Assembly (NCBI RefSeq): GCF_001748285.1
Contig: NZ_BDGT01000018.1
Span: 31,221 to 95,220, forward strand
From: Thermogemmatispora onikobensis
GTDB lineage: Bacteria > Chloroflexota > Ktedonobacteria > Ktedonobacterales > Ktedonobacteraceae
Reading direction: 5' to 3'
Length of the DNA: 64,000 nt
Shown here: in pieces, positions 56,783 through 64,000 of the stretch
Layout: each line of letters opens with the position of its first letter
Position numbering within the stretch: the stretch's first letter is position 1
Notes under the pieces: generated by a model
Databases searched by the model: none
Told to the model about the DNA's origin: nothing
What the model saw: only the letters and a program-made list of their open reading frames with translations
Position numbers and translations under genes: made by a program

Positions 56783-56812
56783 TTGCCAAAAGCCATGTTC
56801 GTATGTTACACT
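56783..56812 (+). promoter_or_regulatory. Candidate gltB promoter
   Basis: TTGCCA at 56783-56788, an 18-base spacer and TACACT at 56807-56812 with TATG just upstream of the -10 (extended form). It lies after the amt hairpins and about 230 bases before the gltB start. Confidence 0.5.
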
Positions 56813-57045
56813 TTTTGAACAGCGAACGCTGGTTGTTCGGCTGTATGGACCGTGACCAGGTGTCCGCGAGCCCCGCCGCTCTCCCCCGACCAATGCCGCT
56901 CATGTGTGCGCATCTGTGCGCCCTGCTATCCTGTCTGTCTATCCCGATGACCTCGGCGAGCGCTGTTTTGGTCGCCGACACAGTGTGGCTCCAACGCTGG
57001 TGCCTCCTGGTCTTCTATGCTGTCTGTTTTACAGGAGGGCAATCT

Positions 57046-60000
57046 ATGCAGCACCATGCTTCTGCTGATCCTGCATATCCGCTCTACGATGCCCGGTGGG
57101 AACATGATGCCTGCGGTACAGGCTTTATTGTACAGATTTCCGGAGAGCGCAGTCATGCGCTGGTAGAGATGGCCCTGGAGGCGCTGGCTCGCCTGACCCA
57201 CAGGGGAGCCCAAGACGCCGATGCCGAGACCGGTGATGGTGCTGGTGTGCTGACCCAGCTGCCCACGGAGCTGTTCCGCGCGGAGCTGGCGGCTCAAGGG
57301 ATCACGCCGCCCGAGGCTCACGCTCTGGCTGTGGGTATGCTTTTCCTTCCCCCCCGTACGCACTCTCCCCAGGAGCTTGAGAGTAGCCGCCAGATCATTG
57401 AGCAGACGCTGGCTGAGTTGGAGATCCCGCTGTTGCTCTGGCGCCAGCCGCCACTCGATGTGAGCGTCCTTGGCTCTCAGGCGCGCGCAACCCTGCCAAC
57501 AATTTCGCAGATTTTGCTTGCATGTCCAGACAAGCTTACCCCTGAAGAGTTCGAGGCCTCCCTCTATTATGCGCGCCGCCTGATCGAGCGCCGCTGGCTG
57601 GAGGCCGGCCTTGCCAATGCCTATGTGGCTTCGCTCTCTCGCCACACCCTGGTCTACAAGGGCCTCATGGCGCCTGATACTCTGGCCCGTTTCTACCTCG
57701 ACCTGGCCAATCCTCTCTATACCAGCGCTTTTGCTATCTTTCACCAGCGTTACAGTACTAACACCTTCCCGTCCTGGCCTCTGGCCCAGCCGTTCCGCAT
57801 GCTGGCCCACAACGGCGAGATTAATACCTTGCTCGGTAACCGTAACTGGATGCGGGCGCGCGAGAAAGCCCTGACCGCCGCTCGCTGGGGGGAGAAACTG
57901 GCCAATCTGCTGCCGGTCATTCAAGAAGGGGGCAGCGATTCGGCTCAGCTTGACAACGTGCTAGAGTTCTTGACCTGTTCGGGCCGTGACCTGCTGCATA
58001 GCATGCAAATGTTGGTCCCACCGGCATGGGAGCAGATGCCCGAGCTGGATACTGCATGGCGGGCCTGGTGCGAGTATCATGCAGGCCAGATTGAACCCTG
58101 GGATGGACCGGCGGCTTTGGTCTTCAGCGATGGACGCTTTGTCGGCGCGGCGCTCGACCGTAACGGCCTGCGCCCGGCTCGTTATACCCTGACCTCGAAC
58201 GGGCTGCTGATTCTGGCCTCCGAGGTTGGAGTAATCTCTTGTGAGCCGCATGAGGTGGTTGAGAAAGGGCGTCTGGGACCGGGACAGATGATCGCTGTTG
58301 ACCTGGAGCGTCATGCTGTGCTGCGCGACGAGGACATCAAGACGCTGCTGGCTCAGCGCCAGCCGTACGAGCAGTGGATTGACGCCAATCTAGTGCGCTT
58401 GACGCGCCTGTCGCAGGTGGTGGCCTCGGAACTGTGTAGCAATGGAGGTGATCAGCAAGAGCCAGATGCCGAAGCCCTTTTCCAGCGTCAGCTGCTCTTT
58501 GGGGTGACGAATGAGGATGTTGAGCTGATTCTGCGCGCGATGGTTCAGAACGCCAAAGAGCCGATCTGGAGCATGGGCGATGATACTCCGCTTGCCTCCC
58601 TCTCGCTGCGTTCCCGTTCCCTGGCCGATTACTTCCATCAGCGCTTCGCCCAGGTCACCAATCCACCCATTGATCCTTTGCGTGAGCAGGTGGTCATGTC
58701 ACTGGACTGCTATTTGGGGCGGCGGGAAAGCCTGCTCAGCGAGTCCCCACGCCATGCCCATCTTATCCACCTGGAGACGCCGCTGCTGACTGAGGCGCAG
58801 CTGGAGACACTCCGTCATCTGGAGGAGCAAGGCTTTCGGGCGCGCACGCTGGAGGCCACTTTCGCCCTGACTGAGGGACCGGCAGGACTGGAGACCGCTC
58901 TGGCGCGTTTGGAGCGCGAGGCGGTAGCAGCTGTTCAGGAAGGCATCGATCTTTTGATTCTGAGCGATCTGGGGACCGATCTGGAGCATGCTCCTGTCCC
59001 GATGCTGCTCGCTGTCGGAGCGGTCCATCAGGAGCTGATCCGCCGGGGGCTGCGTACCTCCGTGTCGTTGATTTGTGAGACTGGCGCGGCCTGGGACATT
59101 CATCAGATCGCCTTGCTGCTCGGCTATGGAGCGGAGGCCATTGTGCCTGCGGTAGCGCTGGCGACGGTGCGCGCTCTGGCCGGTGAGCGTCATCTGGAGT
59201 CAGTCACGCCCGAGGAGGCCGTTGAGCGCTACTTCCACGGAGTGGAGGAGGGCCTGCGCAAGGTCATGGCGCGGATGGGCATCTCGACTGTGCGCAACAT
59301 CATTGGCGGCGGCCAGTTCGAGATCGTGGCCCTGGAGCCTGCCCTGGTCGAGCGCTGCTTTGCTGGCTCGCCGGCCCATCCGGGCAGGATTGGGCTGGAG
59401 CAGATTGCGCGCCAGCTGATCGAACACCATCAGAAGCTGGCCCAGCCGGCTGAGCAGCCTGTGACGGCTTCGCGTGCGGCTGCCGGTGCCGGAGCGGCCC
59501 ATCAGCGGCGCAAGCTGCCCGAAGCCGGCTACTATCGCTATCGCCGCGATGCTGAGTATCACGCCTTCAACCCTCTGGTAGTGCGCGCTCTGCAAAAGGT
59601 GGCTCAGAGTGGCGATCCCGAAGACTATCGCCGCTTTACTGAGCTGATTTATGGACGTCCGCCCACCAACATTCGTGATCTGCTCAGCTTCGTGCCACGC
59701 CAACCCATTCCCATTGAGGAAGTCGAGCCGGTCGAAACGATTCGGGCCCGCTTCGTGGTCTCGGCGATGTCGCTGGGAGCGCTCAGCCCCGAGGCCCATC
59801 GCACCATTGCTGCTGCCATGAACAGCATTGGCGGACGCAACAACACGGGTGAGGGTGGCGAAGATCCCGATTGGTACTATGAGCTATTGGAGGGCCATCC
59901 GGTCAGCAGCAAGATCAAGCAGGTGGCTTCGGCGCGCTTCGGCGTGACTACCGAGTACCTGGTGCGCGCCGAGGAGCTGGAGATCAAGATGGCCCAGGGT

Positions 60001-61617
60001 TCGAAGCCGGGTGAGGGTGGCCAGCTTCCGCCCAACAAGGTCACGCCCTTCATCGCGCGCCTGCGTCATACGGCGCCGGGCGTGCCGTTGATCTCGCCGC
60101 CGCCTCATCACGATATCTATAGCATCGAGGATCTGGCCCAGCTGATCTACGATCTGCGCCAGGTCAACCCGCGGGCGCGCATTGGCGTCAAGCTCGTGTC
60201 GAGCAAGGGTGTAGGAACCATTGCCGCTGGCGTAGCCAAGGCCCATGCCAACTACATCCATATTGCGGGCCACGATGGCGGCACCGGAGCCTCGCCGTTC
60301 CAGTCGATCAAGCATGCAGGTATCCCCTGGGAGCTTGGTCTGGCGGAGACGCAGCAGACGCTGGTGCGCAATGGCCTGCGCAGCCGTGTCCGGGTGCGCG
60401 TTGACGGCGGCCTCAAGACGGGGCGCGACGTGGTCATCGCGGCCATGCTGGGGGCCGATGAGTTCGGTTTCGGCACCGCCGTCATGGTTTCGCTCGGCTG
60501 CGACATGGCGCGTCAATGTCATCTGAATACCTGTCCGGCAGGCATAGCTACCCAGCGTGAGGATCTGCGCGCAAAGTACACGGGCCGACCGGAGATGGTC
60601 GTCAACTATCTGACCTTGCTGGCCCAGGAGGTGCGTGAGATCCTGGCTCAGCTCGGCGTGCGCCGTCTCGACGAGATCATCGGGCGGGCCGATTTGCTGC
60701 AGTGCCCCGAAGAGGTGAGCATCGAACTGGCGCCCATCCTGGCGACGCCGGCAGGCGGCTTTGTGGCTCCAGCTCCACCGCCGCCGGGTTCGCAGGTGGC
60801 AGCCCAGATTCTGAGCGAGGTTGAGCAGGCGCTGAATGGAGAGCGCAGCGTCTTTACGCAGCATAGCATTCAGAATGCCGACCGCACGGTTGGGGCCAGC
60901 CTGGCGGGAGAGATTGCACACCGCTATGGGAATAAGGGGCTGCCGGGTGTAAGCGTTACCTGCACCTTCCACGGCTCGGCGGGACAGAGCTTCGGCGCCT
61001 TCTGCGTGCCTGGCATGCGCCTGATCCTCAATGGCGAAGCCAACGACTATGTTGGCAAAGGCATGACCGGCGGCCAGATTGTGATCATGCCCCCACCGTC
61101 GGCGCGCTATCCTGCCCATAAGAATATCATCATGGGGAATGCGGTCCTTTACGGGGCCACAGGCGGCCAGCTCTTCGCCGCTGGCTGTGCGGGCGAGCGC
61201 TTTGCCGTGCGCAACAGCGGCGCCCTGGCCGTGGTTGAAGGAGTTGGGGCCCATGCCTGTGAGTACATGACCGGCGGCATGGTGGTGGTCCTCGGCAGCA
61301 CGGGTATCAACTTCGGCGCCGGGATGTCCGCCGGTGTGGCCTATGTCCTCGATACCGAGGGCGCCTTCCCGCCGCGCTGTAATACCGAACTGGTCGAGCT
61401 GCAGCGCATCAACGATCCCGATGAGGCGGAGGCGCTGCGCAAGCTGATCGTCCTCCATCGCAAGAAGACCCATAGCTGGCGCGCGGCCCAGATCCTGGCC
61501 GAGTGGGACCATATGCAGCGCTTCTTCTGGCGTGTGGCGCCGCGCGAGCGCATGCAAACAGCCTGCGATTTCCTGGGAGCCTATCCCGAGGAGAAGCGTG
61601 ACGCCGTGGGCAGTTAG
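57046..61617 (+). CDS. gltB: Glutamate synthase, large subunit
   Basis: 1523 residues, the full GltB length. It transfers the amide of glutamine to 2-oxoglutarate. ATG 57046 follows CAGGAGGG. A propeptide of about 22 residues precedes the catalytic Cys23 (WEHDACGTGF), then the Ntn-type glutaminase domain (to about 400), the central and FMN domains (NNTGEGGEDPDWYYELLEGH, VKLVSSKGVGTIAAGVAKA, AGHDGGTGASP) and the [3Fe-4S] cysteines C1152, C1158 and C1163 in CDMARQCHLNTCPAG, and the C-terminal beta-helix. No gltD is adjacent, so the small subunit must be elsewhere or electrons come from another donor. An earlier in-frame start is unsupported. Confidence 0.96.
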   Translation: MQHHASADPAYPLYDARWEHDACGTGFIVQISGERSHALVEMALEALARLTHRGAQDADAETGDGAGVLTQLPTELFRAELAAQGITPPEAHALAVGMLFLPPRTHSPQELESSRQIIEQTLAELEIPLLLWRQPPLDVSVLGSQARATLPTISQILLACPDKLTPEEFEASLYYARRLIERRWLEAGLANAYVASLSRHTLVYKGLMAPDTLARFYLDLANPLYTSAFAIFHQRYSTNTFPSWPLAQPFRMLAHNGEINTLLGNRNWMRAREKALTAARWGEKLANLLPVIQEGGSDSAQLDNVLEFLTCSGRDLLHSMQMLVPPAWEQMPELDTAWRAWCEYHAGQIEPWDGPAALVFSDGRFVGAALDRNGLRPARYTLTSNGLLILASEVGVISCEPHEVVEKGRLGPGQMIAVDLERHAVLRDEDIKTLLAQRQPYEQWIDANLVRLTRLSQVVASELCSNGGDQQEPDAEALFQRQLLFGVTNEDVELILRAMVQNAKEPIWSMGDDTPLASLSLRSRSLADYFHQRFAQVTNPPIDPLREQVVMSLDCYLGRRESLLSESPRHAHLIHLETPLLTEAQLETLRHLEEQGFRARTLEATFALTEGPAGLETALARLEREAVAAVQEGIDLLILSDLGTDLEHAPVPMLLAVGAVHQELIRRGLRTSVSLICETGAAWDIHQIALLLGYGAEAIVPAVALATVRALAGERHLESVTPEEAVERYFHGVEEGLRKVMARMGISTVRNIIGGGQFEIVALEPALVERCFAGSPAHPGRIGLEQIARQLIEHHQKLAQPAEQPVTASRAAAGAGAAHQRRKLPEAGYYRYRRDAEYHAFNPLVVRALQKVAQSGDPEDYRRFTELIYGRPPTNIRDLLSFVPRQPIPIEEVEPVETIRARFVVSAMSLGALSPEAHRTIAAAMNSIGGRNNTGEGGEDPDWYYELLEGHPVSSKIKQVASARFGVTTEYLVRAEELEIKMAQGSKPGEGGQLPPNKVTPFIARLRHTAPGVPLISPPPHHDIYSIEDLAQLIYDLRQVNPRARIGVKLVSSKGVGTIAAGVAKAHANYIHIAGHDGGTGASPFQSIKHAGIPWELGLAETQQTLVRNGLRSRVRVRVDGGLKTGRDVVIAAMLGADEFGFGTAVMVSLGCDMARQCHLNTCPAGIATQREDLRAKYTGRPEMVVNYLTLLAQEVREILAQLGVRRLDEIIGRADLLQCPEEVSIELAPILATPAGGFVAPAPPPPGSQVAAQILSEVEQALNGERSVFTQHSIQNADRTVGASLAGEIAHRYGNKGLPGVSVTCTFHGSAGQSFGAFCVPGMRLILNGEANDYVGKGMTGGQIVIMPPPSARYPAHKNIIMGNAVLYGATGGQLFAAGCAGERFAVRNSGALAVVEGVGAHACEYMTGGMVVVLGSTGINFGAGMSAGVAYVLDTEGAFPPRCNTELVELQRINDPDEAEALRKLIVLHRKKTHSWRAAQILAEWDHMQRFFWRVAPRERMQTACDFLGAYPEEKRDAVGS

Positions 61618-61668
61618 CCACAAACCATGATGGGCAGTGAGCTGCCCTGTTCTACGACGAGACGAGAC

Positions 61669-61715
61669 GGGCGTCTGCCGGATACAGCCGCTATGCTGGC
61701 CGGCGGACGCCCTTT
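61669..61715 (+). terminator. Terminator of gltB
   Basis: GGGCGTCTGCCGG (61669-61681) pairs with CCGGCGGACGCCC (61700-61712) with one wobble, followed by TTT. A second small stem GGGCAG/CTGCCC precedes it near 61631. Confidence 0.7.
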
Positions 61716-61794
61716 GTAGTGGCTCGCTGCAGGCTGGGGCAGACAGACGGACCAGACGGACCTCCCGCAGAGGCCAGAGGAGAAAGAAGGTGCC

Positions 61795-63471
61795 TTACTG
61801 GGAGGCTCCCGTGCTCGTCAGATCGCGTTTGCTCCTCAGCGGTAGCTCCTGGAGGAACCAGACGGCAATGAAGGTCAGTCCACTGAGCAAAAAGCTGATC
61901 AAGAAAGCCTGGTGGAGGCTGCTCGCCAGCGCTTCGCGCACCGCCTGGACCAGGGCCTGGTAGGCCGCAGCTCCCTGGGAGCCGGCGGCCAGGAAGCCCG
62001 CACGGAGTCTGGTGAGCGTCTGGCCAGAGGAGAGCAAGATCAGAGGATTGGCAAAGAGCACGTTCACGGAGGCGGGCAGCCTGTCGCGCAGTGCGGCTGG
62101 TAAGGCCGCCTGAAAGGCTGGTGTGTACGAGGCCGACAGTACCCCTCCCAGGATAGCGATGCTCAAGGTCCCACCGAGCTGACGGAAGAAGGCCAGAGCG
62201 GCGGTTGCCTGGCCGATCTTTTGCGGGAGAGCATTCTGGACAATCGTGGTGTAGATGGCTTGGCCTGTGCCCATGCCGAAGCCGAGCACGAGCATCGCAA
62301 TGAGCAGATCGGACCAGCCAGAGCTGGCGTTGAGGCGCACCAGGCACAGCGAGCCGGCCACAGCAGCAAGCGCCCCGCCAATGGCCAGCCAGCGATAGCG
62401 CCCGCTCCATGAGAGCAGCAGGCCCGAGAGAACCGCTCCCCCGATCGCCGTCAGCGCCAGGGGAATGGTGATCAAACCGCTGTTCGTCGCCGAGGTGCCG
62501 ATCACTCCCTGGGCGAAGAGGGGGATAAAATAGGCGCTTCCAAGAAGGGCCATATTGAGGAGGAAGGTGACCAGCGAGGCGATCCCGAAGACCCCCCAGC
62601 TGGCAACAAAGAGACTCGGCTCAAGGATCGGCTCTTTACCACGCCGCTCCTGGTGGTGTTCATAGATGACGAGCAAACAGAGAAAGACGAGGCCGGCGCC
62701 TAGTAAGGTCATGATCTGGGGCGAAAGCCAGGGGTACTGATTGCCAGCCCAGGAGAAAGCCAGTAACAACGGAATCGTCCCCAGGGTGAGCAGCAGGACA
62801 CCAGCGTAGTCGATAGAAACCGTCTGTCTGCCTGGTCTGAGTTCTGGCATCATCATGATCAGCACCAGCAGCGCTGCCAGGCCAATGGGCACGTTTAGCG
62901 AGAAGATCCAGCGCCACGAGAGGCGATCGGTCAGCCAGCCTCCAGCGAGTGGCCCAATGATTGACCCCAGGGCATACATCCCGCCTGTGATCCCCATCCA
63001 TTTCCCGCGCTCGCGCGGAGCAAAAAGATCGCCGACCGTTGCCGAGACCACTGGTTGCAGGCCTCCTGCTCCCAGGCCCTGGAGCGTCCGAAAGATGATC
63101 AGCTGCGTGAGCGACTGAGCCAGTCCGCTCAGAGCGGAGCCGATCAGAAAGAGGCCGATGCTCGCCAGCAAAATGGGCTTGCGGCCCACGAGGTCAGAGA
63201 GCTTGCCGTAAATAGGGATCGTCACGGTTGAGGCCAGTAGATAGCCGGTAGTGATCCAGGAAAGGACCTCAAAGCCACCTAAGTCGGCACCGATGCGCGG
63301 CAACGCCGTTGCCACAATGGTTTGATCCAGTATGGCCAGAAAAAGGACCAGTAGTAAGCCACTCATGGTTGCCAGCGTCTGGCGCGGCGAGAAAAGCTCT
63401 GTTGACCGGGGGAGCGAGGTGCTCACTTGCTCGCGCTGCCTCTGCGCTCCTGACTTTGACGAGGGCTGCAT
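61795..63471 (-). CDS. DHA2-family (14 TMS) MFS drug-efflux transporter
   Basis: 558 residues with about 14 membrane helices. FLAILDQTIVATALPRIGADL is the DHA2 helix 1 signature, GKLSDLVGRKPILL is motif A and LGSIIGPLAGGWLTDRLSWRW is motif C of drug exporters. It probably exports a hydrophobic compound or antibiotic. ATG 63471 follows AAGGAG. The TetR gene upstream is on the same strand, so the pair likely forms a repressor-exporter unit. Confidence 0.93.
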   Translation of the reverse strand: MQPSSKSGAQRQREQVSTSLPRSTELFSPRQTLATMSGLLLVLFLAILDQTIVATALPRIGADLGGFEVLSWITTGYLLASTVTIPIYGKLSDLVGRKPILLASIGLFLIGSALSGLAQSLTQLIIFRTLQGLGAGGLQPVVSATVGDLFAPRERGKWMGITGGMYALGSIIGPLAGGWLTDRLSWRWIFSLNVPIGLAALLVLIMMMPELRPGRQTVSIDYAGVLLLTLGTIPLLLAFSWAGNQYPWLSPQIMTLLGAGLVFLCLLVIYEHHQERRGKEPILEPSLFVASWGVFGIASLVTFLLNMALLGSAYFIPLFAQGVIGTSATNSGLITIPLALTAIGGAVLSGLLLSWSGRYRWLAIGGALAAVAGSLCLVRLNASSGWSDLLIAMLVLGFGMGTGQAIYTTIVQNALPQKIGQATAALAFFRQLGGTLSIAILGGVLSASYTPAFQAALPAALRDRLPASVNVLFANPLILLSSGQTLTRLRAGFLAAGSQGAAAYQALVQAVREALASSLHQAFLISFLLSGLTFIAVWFLQELPLRSKRDLTSTGASQ

Positions 63472-63514
63472 TCAGTAGCTCCTTTCCTTCCATCCTTCGC
63501 AGGGATAACATGAC

Positions 63515-63530
63515 GTCCGTTCAATCGGAC
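63515..63530. promoter_or_regulatory. Palindrome GTCCG-TTCAAT-CGGAC, TetR operator candidate
   Basis: GTCCG (63515-63519) and CGGAC (63526-63530) around a 6-base centre, 44 bases upstream of the exporter start codon. This is the spacing and position expected of a repressor site for the adjacent TetR gene. Confidence 0.55.
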
Positions 63531-63657
63531 ATTCGCATAAGCTGGTTCAAGACAGAGTGCCAGGCCAGGGCCTGATGATATCGCTGAACCTCGGCTGCGC
63601 GCATCGGTAAGCCATTGCACCCCCGACGCCGCGGCGGCTGGCTGACAGGCGAACTAC

Positions 63658-64000
63658 TTACGGCTTCAGAATACGTAAAATCATCTCAACAGAGGGGCGC
63701 TCGGCCTGGTAAGGCATATACCAGACGCTGGCCGCCAGTCCCTGGATCAAGGCCCCATAGAGAAGAGCCAGCTCATCAGGATCGCCAGCGGCCACCTGGC
63801 CGGCCTGTTGACCTTCACTAATCAACTGGCGCAAGGTGGCCAGTGTCGCCTGCACGCGCTCAAAAGCCAGCGTACGGATATCGGTGGGAACGGCTTCGCT
63901 GATCAGGGCGTAGAGCACCACCTGAAAATGAGCGGGATGCTCGCGGATACCCTCCCAGATATGCGTAGTCAGCCAGGTCAACTTTTCCCAGGGACTTCCA
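63658..64000 (-). CDS. TetR-family regulator, C-terminal part (5' end outside window)
   Basis: About 114 residues of a larger protein; the frame is open to the window edge, beginning at the right with GSPWEKLTWLTTHIW. The helical content (HPAHFQVVLYALISEA, TLATLRQLISEGQQAGQVAAGDPDELALLYGALIQGLAASVWY) fits the ligand-binding half of a TetR protein. The helix-turn-helix would lie beyond 64000. It precedes the DHA2 exporter by about 187 bases on the same strand and probably represses it. Confidence 0.8.
   Translation of the reverse strand, partial: GSPWEKLTWLTTHIWEGIREHPAHFQVVLYALISEAVPTDIRTLAFERVQATLATLRQLISEGQQAGQVAAGDPDELALLYGALIQGLAASVWYMPYQAERPSVEMILRILKP

Noticed and set aside
59884..61623. 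579-codon open frame on the minus strand inside gltB
   Set aside because: It mirrors gltB codon positions, has no ribosome site and no recognisable domains; gltB is certain on the plus strand.
63658..63981. Complete small regulator starting at TTG 63981
   Set aside because: The frame is open to the window edge with TetR-like sequence before this TTG, so it is the 3' part of a larger gene.

Overview
This 64 kb window is chromosomal DNA from a moderately high-GC bacterium. It carries about 45 protein genes, and I found no rRNA, tRNA, CRISPR array or insertion sequence. Several traits together point to the Chloroflexota, most likely class Ktedonobacteria (a Thermogemmatispora-like organism). 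These are Ser/Thr kinase and PP2C proteins fused to TPR and zinc-ribbon modules, three F420-type LLM oxidoreductases, a sigma factor/zinc-finger anti-sigma pair, GH18 and DUF1648 proteins, and a split complex I locus. The taxonomic call is inference from gene content, not from a marker tree.

Layout. 0-4 kb: end of recO, an MFS transporter with an apparent internal membrane-hairpin duplication, hisD. 4.1-9 kb: a Ser/Thr kinase-TPR protein followed by a membrane protein ending in a PP2C phosphatase, a kinase/phosphatase pair. 9.1-13.7 kb: a partial complex I operon (nuoA, nuoC, a small membrane protein, nuoD, nuoH) with no nuoB. 14-15.7 kb: murI and a PAP2-like membrane protein, overlapping by GTGA. 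16.3-19.2 kb: a Cys-rich small protein behind direct repeats, then groES-groEL. 19.2-25.4 kb: a minus-strand series of a zinc-ribbon membrane protein, a small conserved protein, a 2-hydroxyacid dehydrogenase, a GT2 glycosyltransferase, a J-domain/beta-propeller fusion and an AlkA-like glycosylase. 25.5-29 kb: a TetR-ABC ATPase-ABC permease operon with a palindromic operator. 29-39 kb: lipoprotein, YyaL-type protein, universal stress protein with a C-terminal extension, sigma/anti-sigma pair, nitroreductase and two LLM oxidoreductases. 39.3-43.7 kb: an arginine operon read on the minus strand as divergent argG paralog - argH - canonical argG, preceded by a T-box leader with terminator. 44.7-51.8 kb: DUF1648 protein, a third LLM oxidoreductase, ppc and a secreted GH18-CBM protein. 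52.5-61.6 kb: CPA2 antiporter, TPR protein, an ammonium transporter with a large N-terminal extension, and gltB. 61.8-64 kb: a TetR (partial) and DHA2 drug-efflux MFS pair.

How the genes fit together. The amt-gltB stretch (ammonium uptake and glutamate synthesis), ppc (oxaloacetate supply), hisD and the argG/argH operon make the window rich in nitrogen and amino-acid metabolism. Regulation visible in the DNA includes a T-box riboswitch on the arg operon, TetR-type palindromes before two transporter operons, a shared extended -10 element (TGTGCTAYAAT) at four places, and many perfect-stem hairpins at gene ends, most without a U-tract.

The most unusual item is the T-box-controlled operon with two different argininosuccinate synthase-like proteins flanking argH. 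The upstream paralog has lost part of the expected citrulline-binding segment and may use a different acceptor.
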